Shown here one piece after another: positions 12,501 through 23,500 of a stretch of DNA of 64,000 nucleotides. Source of the stretch: Eublepharis macularius (taxonomy: Eukaryota > Chordata > Lepidosauria > Squamata > Eublepharidae); assembly GCF_028583425.1 (NCBI RefSeq), contig NC_072801.1:10250001-10314000 (forward strand). The letters run 5' to 3'. Under the pieces are notes generated by a model. That model did no database searches and was not told the DNA's origin. It was given only the letters and a program-made list of their open reading frames with translations. Each line of letters opens with the position of its first letter. Position 1 is the first letter of the stretch. A program made the position numbers and the translations under genes.

Positions 12501-14547
12501 TCTTCACGTGTCAGATGTCTCATGTAGAGAAACTTGCAATGTGCTAGGAATCTATGAAATTGCTTCAGCACAGCTCTCAGCTTGTCACAATAGATACAGG
12601 TTGTGTCGGGAGCGAGCGTGCCCCCCCTCCCAACTACCATCTTATCTACATCCCCCCTCCCCAAGCAAGGAAACTCTTCCATGATGCTGCCAGGCTTACG
12701 ACAACAGATCAGACGAGACAGGCCTGCTATAGGCGATGCACTGGGCAAGAATCGTTCTCCACTGCTAAGGCCACAAGAGCCGAAGCCAGTAGAGTTTGGG
12801 GCTAATGCTTGGAGTTCTCTTTTTTATCCTTAAGGAGTAGAGGGAAGACTCTCTATCCAGGGAAAAACAGGCCAGCTCAATTTGTTTTCCTGAATTGCAG
12901 CTGCCCCATATTTGGCCTTTTGTGCACAAGCGATTTTTGCTTGCTTTGGGCTCCATACCTCTTTTTCGAGTTTTCTTCCAAATTCCAGATGCTTAACTCC
13001 CCCTTCAGATTTCATTGAGTCGTTTCAAGGGTTCTCTTCCAAGTTTTCTGCCTGTTTTTTTCTGTGTGAGGAGAAAATTCAGGTGAGAACTCTTGAAACA
13101 CCACATTGAAATCTGAAGGGGGAGTCAATCATCCAGAATTCAGAATACCAGAAGAGGTATGGGGCCCAAAATGTCAAAAATTGTCCGTGCAAAAAAGGCC
13201 TTTTTTCCAGAAACTGTCAAAGGAAATATGAAATTAAGCAGACCAGAATTCAGGTAGTGATCTAGTCAGTTTTACTCATAAGGGATATTGCATTTTTTTT
13301 TACAAAAAAAAAGAGTGACATCAGAACACACCTATTTTAAAAAAACAAAAGTTGCAGAAATACTTTAAGCAGAGCAGAGAGGATGTTATTTATCATAGTT
13401 GCTATTCAACAAGACTTGTTGATTATCCCAGGGGAGCTAAAAGGTTTAGGTATGCTCACGGCTTTTTTTTTGGGAAAAGAGGTGGTGGAACTCAGTGGGT
13501 TGCCCTCAGAGAAAATGGTCACATGGCTGGTGGCCCCGCCCCCTGATCTCCAGACAGAGGGGAGTTGAGATGGCCCTCCACGCCACCAGCGCGGAGGGCA
13601 ATCTAAACCCCCCTCTGTCTGGAGATCAGGGGGCGGGGCCACCAGCCATGTGACCATTTTCAGGAGGTTCCGGAACTCCGTTCCACCACGTTCCCACTGA
13701 AAAAAAGCCCTGGGTATGCTCCCCTTGTAGCTTCAAGCACTGTGAAAATTTGCCCAGCTGACCTGAGCAGGGAGCATGTCAAGACATGCGCCTGCACTGC
13801 AAATTAAGATGGCTGTATGTGCGAGTGACTGTTCTGCAATCCTGCCTCCAAGTCTCTTAAAAGGTATGGCCTGTACATAGCCTGTGTGAACTCACCAAGG
13901 GGCATAGGACGCGGCTATAAAAAAGTAGATTACCATTCTGTCAAACATGTGTAAGCAATGCTCCACAGTCCTGCAGAAAAGAGAGAGAGAGAAAGTGCTG
14001 ATTCATACTTGCAAGGTATTACTCATCGTTTGAAGACTGGCCACTGAATGCGTGAACCGGCCCCATGCAGAAGGATTATCGCTTGAGTTAAGTGTCAGAA
14101 GATACGAATATTCCATAGGCAGGGCTTTGTCTGTGTTGGGTCATTTGCACATGACAATCTTCACCTAATGTTCTGGCCACGGGTGAAACAGCCCACAGAC
14201 CTAAGAATATAAGAACTCGCTCGGCTGAATCTAGGCACTGGCCATTTAGACTACATTCTGTTTCCAGATAGGAGCTTCGGGGAAGCTCCAAAGCCGGGTT
14301 TGAAGGAGTCTTCCTCGATCTATGTTTCCCATTTCTGGTAGAGCAGTAAGCATACTGCTTCTGAATATAAAGGTTCCACTTAGTTTACAGAGTTAATACA
14401 TTTTTTTCTTTGCCCTTTCACAAGGGAGCTCAGAGCTGCATCCATGGTTCTCTCTACGGCTCCTTTTTATCCACACACCAACTCTGTAAGTTGGGCTAGG
14501 CTGACAGAATCTCTCTACATGAGATGTCTTACATGGGGACGCTCAAG

Positions 14548-14586
<39 letters not shown>

Positions 14587-17500
14587 TTTTAGCCGGGAAG
14601 TATAGTTTTAAAAGACAGAGCCGGTTGGGATCACTCAGAGGGTTCCTTAATTTCATCTTTACCTCCCCAAAGCCTCTGTCAATTCCCAGTCGGTCACTCT
14701 TACCCACACTATGCCACACTGGCTGTCATCATAAGTAATAATTACTACATTTCAAGCTGCCATCACTAATATCCAGGGTTTTTTTTCAGCGGGAACGAGG
14801 TGGAACGGAGTTCCGGCACCTCTTGAAAATGGTCACATGGCTGGTGGCCCCGCCCCCTGATCTCCAGACAGAGGGGAGTTGAGATCGCCCTCCGCGCCGG
14901 TGGCGCGGAGGGCAATCTCAACTCCCCTCTGTCTGGAGATCAGGGGGCGGGGCCACCAGCCATGTGACCATTTTCTCCAAGGGCAACCCACTGAGTTCCA
15001 CCACCTCTTTTCCCAGAAAAAAAGCCCTGCTAATATCTACTATCTTATCCATGAATATGTTATTTCTTTTTTAAAAGCCATCTTTGCTGGTGGCCAGCGC
15101 TGAGTATCTTCTCAAAAGGGATCACGTATATTAATAGCACAGCATCCCACTGTATTAACTCAAGTCACAAGGACTTTCTTCTTGTACAAAACTGGGTATG
15201 TGTGGGGCGGGGTGGGGGGTGGGGGGGGAAGGCTTCACAAAGTCACATGGCTTATGGCCAATCACGTCTTCTGTCTTGACAGTTGGCTCTACCCACCTGC
15301 CCAGTGGGCAGTCCGTGCCACTTGCCTTGAGCATAAGACCTTGCAGTTATGCTCTGCTACCTCAACATGCATGAGAGGGACTTGGGGCGCACATCCAACA
15401 TGCTCATGTTGAGTTGCAGGGATATAGAATTGCCAGAACCGTGTTACCTTAAGTGCCTCTTCTTCCATGAGATGGTATGAAAGATGGTGGAAACAATGAA
15501 CAGCCCCGTCAGGCCAAAGCCGTAGATCCAGGCCGATATGGTCTCCCACTGGTTGTCGGACAATACGTGCAGTATGGAACTCCCCAAGATGCTTGGGATG
15601 ATCCAGAACTAGAAGGAACAGAAATTGAAGAACAGATCTATTCTCTTCTGAACTTGGTTATTATGGGTGGAGAGATTTCCACCCATATTTGGCTTTTACT
15701 TTATTCCTCATTACTGAATATAGTTGGCCTGTACAAAGCTGCCTTATCGATCCATCTCGCTCTGAACTACGCCCAAAACCTGGTCTGTCTTGGTTCTTTC
15801 AGTAACCCAATAGACAGACCTTTGATTGAACTCAATATTGCATGTGTTTGATTGACAGCCTGGTGTTTGCAAACATAGCCAAAGAGACTTGAATGAACAC
15901 AAGAGGCTACCTTATACTGAAGGTCATTTTTGGCTTTGACCAGTAGTGGCTCTCCAGGGTCTCTCAGCTGGAAGGTTTTCTCATTACCAGCTACCTGATA
16001 ATTTTAACTGAAGATACCAGAGACTGAACCTGCGACCTTTTAAAAGCAAAGCTGACATTCTGCCGCTGAGCCTCAGCCTGGTGGTGACATCAATAGAGGA
16101 ATGCCAGTTCTAGGTTAGCATGCTGAAAAAATGTTTCTTCCAAATCCAGAACAAGCAGGAAGTTCACAGTGTATTCACTTAAAGTTACTGATGCAGTGCT
16201 TGTGACAGACCTCACTGGTCTTCTCCTTGGCCTCAGGGCACTGGCATGCAGGGCTGCACGTACATGCTCAAGTCCCAGCATCTTGGCTCACGAGGATCAG
16301 GCCACTGGTGCTGACCAGATCTTTCTCTGCCCCAGATCCTGAACAGCCACTGCCAATCAGAGGAGATGATGCGGAGTTGGAGGAAACAATGATCTAAGCC
16401 AGTGGTTATTGGTTGAGATGGTCTCGTAATGAAAGGCAGCCGGGGCTGACCCAAGGTGTTTTGGTGCCTAGGTTTGCCCAGCGGCCAGGCCAGGCCTGAA
16501 TGCCGTTTGCATGTTCACAATCACAAGCACGGAGGCTGAGGCTGTAGCTCAGTGGGATACAGCGCATGCTTTGCATGCAAAAGGTTCTGCATCCAATCTT
16601 TTACCCCTGCCTGCAACCCTGGAGAACCACTGCCCATCAGAGCAAGCGATCGTGGCCTAAACGTATTCATGGCCTGACTCAAGAATAAGGCAGCATCATA
16701 TACTGAGACTAAATTTAGCCAAAAAAGCAGTAAATATAATCTCAAACAAAACCAATGAACTTTCTCACTGGACTAAGCGCTTGACAGCCTTCTACCTCAC
16801 CCCACCTGAATGCCCGCTTCTTTGCTCTCCCCAGGAAAGGGCGAGTGCAACTCACAGCATGTGTGGCACAGTTGGCAGCATGCTCATACTCCGTTGGCTG
16901 ATACCTCCGGTTGGATGGGACCCTGTGGTTCATGAACCTTAAAGCAAAAGGACAGAGAAGAAGGCAAGTCGGCACATGGACACGGAATTAGCATGTCAGC
17001 CACAGAAGCGTTTTTGCAGTTGGAGACCACTAGAAAATCTTGCACGTTTAGAGCAGTAGAATGTGAAAGTGTACTCATTGGCCTGTCAAGGAAAAGATTT
17101 TGGGAAGAGTTGCTGTGTAAGTGTCTTGCTTGCTACCTGATTACGAATCCTTTTTTGCTAATCAGAACACCGGGATATCTGTTAACCTCCATCAAGCATT
17201 GGGAAGGATTCTGAAACTGTGCAACCCTTGAATGTGCTTATCCCCATCCAAGGCCAAGCCTAAATCCTGACCATTGCATTTGTCTGCTCTCATCCTTTCT
17301 TGCCCTGGCTGCTGCCCCCTTTCACCCTCTGTGCCATCTCTGCTACTATTGACAGGGAACTTGGAAGCTCCTTGGGGCAGGCAACCCCCCACGCACACAC
17401 ACTATTTTTTTTTTGCTACTGTTTCACTATGTGTATGGACATCCATGTAGAAAAAAACCAACAACCTATCCCAATTCTCAGTCTTGGAGCATTTTTTTAA

Positions 17501-20500
17501 TTCAGAAAGCAATCCATTAGGAAAGGGGCCCCTGACATTGTTGAGTTTGCGGACACTTTTCAACTATCCTATATGATGAGTCAAAACAATATAAAACACA
17601 TTGTATTGTCGAAGGCTTTCACGGCCGGAGAACGATGGCTGTTGTGGGTTTTCCGGGCTGTAGTGCCGTGGTCTTGGCATTGTAGTTCCTGACGTTTCGC
17701 CAGCAGCTGTGGCTGGCATCTTCAGAGGTGTAGCACCAAAAGACAGAGATCTCTGTCTTTTGGTGCTACACCTCTGAAGATGCCAGCCACAGCTGCTGGC
17801 GAAACGTCAGGAACTGAAATGCCAAGACCACGGCAGTACAGCCCGGAAAACCCACAACAGCCATAAAACACATTATTAACACCTCCATGACAGAATTTGA
17901 ACATCTACTAAATCAAACAAATCTGATACAAAAAGGTTTAATATCTAAACTATATAACCTGATACTTAATACATTAAAAGCGAAACCCTAGAAGTACGAA
18001 CAGGATTGGCAATTGGATTGTAATTCTGAAATCACAATAGATCAATGGAAGAAAATTTGATTTTCTAACACATTGAACTCCCGCACTATTACGATTAAAA
18101 TTCAATCATATAACAGGGTAGGATTTCAACCCTTTACAAATTATTATTAAGGGTGATACATAAAGACCCTCTGCCATACCAAAAAAAAATGGTCTGATTC
18201 TTTAAAACGGGTTATCTCAGAATCTGATTGGAAACATATATGGAATTCCTCTTCCAACAAATCTAGTTGTTGGAATATTAAACTCCAATTTTACAAGCTG
18301 CTGTCCAATTGGTATTTAACACCACATAAATTGAATCAGATGAACAGGTTGTTGAGCCCTCTGTGTTGGAGATATTGTAAGCAGGAAGGCATGACCCTAC
18401 ATATGTGGTGGGAATGCCATTTTGTTCAGGAATTTTGGAGAGCGGTTCACAAAGAGATATCCAACATGGTGGGTCTTTCGTTGCCACACTCCCCAGAATT
18501 TTTCCTATTGGATTTTTGGCCCAACTCTGTGTTAGATAGGAATACCGGATCTCTTGTCTCGATATTAGTTGCCTCTGCTCGTCTGGTCATTGCTGGCAAT
18601 TCGAAATCCCTCAAAGGCCCACTGATAAAAAAATGGTATCAGAAAATCTGGGAGCAATATTTGATGGGTAGGATTATGCATAATCCGTTTTTTTGGGAAC
18701 TTGCATATGGCAGTCCCTTTATTTGAATACAATGAAATATGGAAACCAATATTAGATGTTTTAAGTGCCAAAGAAGTAACTCCCCCAATGCAACAAAGTT
18801 TAAATGCTTGTTTATTGTAATTCTTGGGTTTTTAACAATTTGCCAAGAGTGGTTTTGATAATGTCTTTTATGGCTTAGTTTTAATCCCTTTCTTGTTTGT
18901 ACTGTACGGTTTTATCATTTCTTGTATTAAATTTGGGGGGGGGATTCAATCGTATAAAATTCTTCATAGATGTTATATAACACTGAAATTTCACCAACTC
19001 ATTCACCCTTTTGCTGGAAAAGATGCGGTAGTGTTGGTTCTTTTGCACATTGTGTTGGAAATTGCAATGTCTGGTGTACTGCAGCAGCAATGGGAATATG
19101 AGCCTTCTATGCAGGGGGCAGCAAGGATCACTTAGAGCCAAGCTACAAGTGATGCCTGACACAGGTTGGACACTTGTCAGCTTCCCTCAAGTTTTGATGG
19201 GAAATGTAGGTGTCCTGGTCTTGCAGCTTGACTCTCCATTTAATTGAAGTTTACAGAGTGGCAGTCTATGGCAGGGAGAATATGCGGTCGGGAGGGGAGT
19301 GCAGGCATCGTGTTCTGGCCAGGCGCCCCCCCTTCCCCTCTGCTGGGTGTGGGGGGGCGGGGTTCTGTAAACTTCTATTAAATGGAGAGCCAAGCTGCAA
19401 GACCAGGACGCCTACATTTCCCATCAAAACTTGAGGGAAACTGACAAGTGTCCAACCTGTGTCAGGTGTCACTTGTAGCTTGGCTCTTAGTTAGGACAGT
19501 GAGAGCAGCATCTCTCTTGTTTCCTGAGGGTCATTTCCTTGTCTTGTCTCCTATTGGGCTAAACAGGGCAATATCCTTCTTCTTCTCTCTCCTGCCTTAT
19601 TCATTCTCTCTACAAGATGTAGTCAGATAGCAAGGACTCTATCCCTATTTCTCCCTCTTTACTCTGAAGCTTGTATTTCTCAAATAAACTTTTTGCATCT
19701 TTAATCAGCACAGCGTAACTTCTCTGCTCCGTTTACACTCAGCTAACACATTGTTGGTGGGCTTGTCCCCATGTGAAAAATTTCTGGACTGAAATTCTAA
19801 GAAACATAAAAGAAATTACAGGGTATTCAACACCTTTTGATCTTAAGTTGATTTTTTTTGGACCAATGGGACGCTTTAGACGTTCTTAACATTAGAAAGG
19901 GATTAATTAGTAGCTTTTTGATGGCAGCTAAATCTTTACTGGCATCCAACTGGAAGTCACCAAAAATTCCTACCATTGAAAGTTGGTTATTCAAAATTTG
20001 GGATTATTATATTCAAGAAAAGATTTATGATAGCATTTACCAAACACAATATGATCCGAATATTATCTGATGATGCATCTGACGAAGAGAGTTGTGGTTC
20101 TCGAAAGCTTATGCTACAATGGAGTTGGTTAGTCTTAAAGATGCTACTGGACTCTTTACTATTTTGCAACTACAGACTAACATGGCTAACTCCTCTGGAT
20201 CTATTTACTTCAGAGGAACTGATTTCTGCCATCTAAGGATCAGTTGTAATTCCGGGGGAACTGCAGTCCCGGCCTGGAATCTGGCAGCACCATCACAACT
20301 CAGGGGTGAGGACCAATCTCAAAACACTGGGAAGTTCCAAGACAGGTGCCCTCCTACCATGGGGGAGTGCAGAACAGAATTTCCCACTGGATTGTGCTCC
20401 AAAATCAAATGGCAGCAGAAAGCAAATGTATACTGCCAGCCCCCCAGGATGGCACATCTTGTTAATCTCTCTAACTTCTCCTTCCCTACCTGAATGCAAA

Positions 20501-23500
20501 TTCTAGCCAACAAAGAAACTTTTGCCTCTCCCCCACCCTTCCACGCACACACCGCCACCCTGGGCCTGGATTTGTACATTCCTTCTCAAAATAGAGCAAC
20601 CGTATTCCACAGACAACAGCACATTATGCTTCTGTAGCGGTTGCTCGGCAACCATCCAGGTTCTCACCAGAACCCCCCATTTGGGTGCTTTTCATCTGTT
20701 GCTTTTTTTAAAAAAAAGAACCCTTGTGCATATCCTGGGCTCTGCAATGATGTCAAGGTTTCCACAGAAACACACACGAGACATTTTTAAAAGACACACC
20801 AAAAAAACACCTTCTTCAGCTGTCATGCTGGCATACATGTGGAGAAAATTAAAATAATACTAACAACCATCACAAAATGTCTACAGCAATGGCATGGCAA
20901 CTAAATCCTGAGAACACTGCTTGCAGAAATTCCCTACAAAAGCCTTCAGAACTGAGAGTCTCTCTACACGAGACACCTTGGCACATGTTCTTCAAGTGCA
21001 GGGAGATGCAATGTTAGCTGGGAAGCGTTGTTTAAAAAGATAGAGCTGGCAGAGATTGCTCCTCAGAGCGTGTGTTAATTTCATCTTTGCTGCCCTAAAG
21101 GCTCTGTCAATTTCACCTTTACAGTCTAAAATTGCAACCAGAGGGCAGCCAGGAATGGAAATGGGCTGGAGCTGCCTTCCAGAGCCAGGCTTGGACCTGG
21201 AGAGGTTATAATGGGCTGAAGTTTCCCTTCTGGCATTTCACAGCCCCTCCACACAGCTCAAGTGTATAGCAAAGCCTTTGCCCTACCACTGGCTCTGTCT
21301 TTTTAAACTACCCTTCCTGGCTAACACTGCATCTCCCCACACGTGTTCTTCTCATGTCAGATGTCTCGTGTAGAGAGACTCTCACATGAGTAGGATCAAG
21401 TGAAAGATTGCACACTTGTTCTCCCATTGAGGATACACCTGCACTGCTAGGGAGACAGAGGACACTTGAATAGAAGACCGCACGGAAAGTAAGTCACTTG
21501 AGCATCCCCATGTAAGATGTCTTGTGTAGAGAGACTCTGAGAAGAACCGCATATCTGCATTTCTATCTCTCAGGGATAGTTTGAACACTTTTCTCTCTCC
21601 AAAGACTCAGAAGGTGTGTGTGTGTGTGTACCTGGCGCTGTTCTCCATTTTAGCCGCACAACAACACCATGGCCGTTTCCAGACGGCCCCCCGCCTCGCG
21701 AAACGTCGCGCGTCGTCGCGCGTCGTTGCGCAGAAAACGCGAAATATCGCGTTTTCTCGCGCGAGTTTTGCGCGACGTCGCGCAAAACTCGCGCGAGAAA
21801 ACGCGATATTTCGCGTTTTCTGCGCAACGACGCGCGACGACGCGCGACGTTTCGCGAGGCGGGGGGCCGTCTGGAAACGGCCCATGAAGAATTTCAGCCC
21901 CGCCATCTTCTCCAGTTTTCCTCTCCTCTTCCAGCTCCTTCCGGAGGCAGACCCAATCCATGGTTTTCTCCACTGAACAGTCAAAAGGAGACTATAAATG
22001 CTAGCCCACTCAGTTGCTCTGATTTATTGGTGCTCTTCCTCTTATTATTATTTTTTCCACGATGCTTTTAATAGTGATTTATGCTTTTCAATTTTTTTTT
22101 TTTAAATTCCTTGTATTTTGTACTGTGGCCTGAGGTTGGGGGGGGGGGCGGGGGGCAGCATCCACCTCAGTTCTCTAAACTCAAAGGAAAAGTGCAAGAG
22201 ATGAATATTCGGGTGTAACTTTTGGGCTGCCACTATTCTTTTTGGTCCTTCTGTGCTTTTAGAATGGAGCCCCGTGGTGCAGGGTGGTAAACTGCAGTAC
22301 TGCAGCCCAAGCTCTGCTCACGACCTGAGTTCGATCCTGGCGGAAGCCGGGTTCTAATAACCAGCTCAAGGTTGACTCAGCCTTCCATCCTTCTGAGGTT
22401 GGTAAAATGAGTACCCAGTTGCCTGGGGGTAAAGCGTAGATGACTGGGAAAGGCAATGGCAAACCACCCCGTAAAAAGTCTGCCAAGAAAACGTCATGGT
22501 GCGACGTCCCCCCATGGGTCAGTAATGACTCGGTGCTTGCACAGGGGACTGCCTTGACCTTAATGCTTTTAGAACAGACATACATTTAGCAAGGAAAGTT
22601 TTCCTGCCCATCCTCTCTCTGCCAGAAAAGGCTCCCTTTGTGTCCAACTACCCCTTGAAGGTACAGCAGCAAGGATGGCAGAAAATCTGGCAACCCTGCC
22701 CATTACAGCAGAATGTAGGAAGCTGCCCAATATCGAGTCAGCTCCTATCCATCATGGGCTCTGATGGGCAGTCACTCTCCAAAGTGGCAGGTAGGCAGGG
22801 ATCTGTCCCAGCATCTGCTTCCTGAGAAGCTTTTGACAGGGGATGCTGGGAACAGAACCCAGGATTTGCCGCATGCAAATTCTGCTGTTGGGCGATATCC
22901 CCACAAATCCAGACCTTTGTAGCTGCTGACTCTCACTAATCCAGGCTACGGAGGAAAACAGCTTGACCTCGAAAGCTTATGCCTTGGAAATCTCGTTGGC
23001 CTTTAAGGGGCTACTGGACTCAAATCTGGGTGCTGTACAGCAGACCAACACGGCTACCCCTTGCAGCTATTGTAGTTTCAGCTTGTGCATACCAAACCCC
23101 TCCTTCAGCATGCTATAAGTGCCGGAAGACCATTCTTTTTCAGGCTAAAAGACCTGCTCTAGGACCAGGGCTTTTTTTTCTGGGAACAGAGGTGGTGGAA
23201 CTCAGTGGGTTGCCAGCACAGGGGGCAACTCCTGGCAGGAGGTGGTGCCCCTGGTACCACATGTGTACGCGCAAAGTGTACACACGCTTCCGGGACCATG
23301 CAATGACATCACTTTGGGTCAGCTGGAACAAGGGGGGGTTAAAGTTTAAATTGTCCTCAGTGAAAATGGTCACATGGCCGGTGGCCCCGCCCAGGCAGAG
23401 GGGAGGGCAATCTCCAGGCAGAGGGGAGTTTAGATTGCCCTCCGTGCCACATGGCGCGGAGGGCAATCTCAACTCCCCTCTGTCTGGAGATCAGGGGGCG

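Larger units (their letters stand above)
17603..17862. mobile_element. Penelope-like terminal-repeat inverted dimer, near-perfect palindrome
   Basis: Two copies of the PLE terminal segment face each other head to head around the centre near 17755 (AGAGATCTCT). Flanked by the 12-bp target duplication ATAAAACACATT (17591-17602 and 17863-17874). Each arm of about 130 bp carries a hammerhead-like motif. There is no PLE coding sequence, so this is a terminal-repeat-only insertion. Confidence 0.88.
17500..18860 (+). mobile_element. L1-type LINE, ORF2 C-terminal fragment, degenerate
   Basis: Conceptual translation in shifting frames gives L1 ORF2 C-terminal features, for example [40 protein letters not shown] and a later [12 protein letters not shown]. 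Several frameshifts and stops. A PLE inverted dimer (17603-17862) has inserted into it with a 12-bp target duplication. Confidence 0.8.
18950..20060 (+). mobile_element. Second L1-type LINE fragment, split by a solo LTR
   Basis: Left piece about 18950-19052 ([20 protein letters not shown]) and right piece about 19749-20060 ([18 protein letters not shown], then [20 protein letters not shown] and [16 protein letters not shown]). They are consecutive parts of the L1 ORF2 C-terminus, interrupted by the LTR at 19053-19748. Degenerate. Confidence 0.75.

Noticed and set aside
13406..13657. Recurring small open frames ([16 protein letters not shown] type) near many loci
   Set aside because: They are translations of the hAT MITE inverted arms and appear wherever the MITE inserts; not genes.
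16535..16600. Possible tRNA gene (A box and B-box-like sequence)
   Set aside because: The cloverleaf is not complete and the downstream body is shared with other copies in the window, so it is a tRNA-derived SINE.
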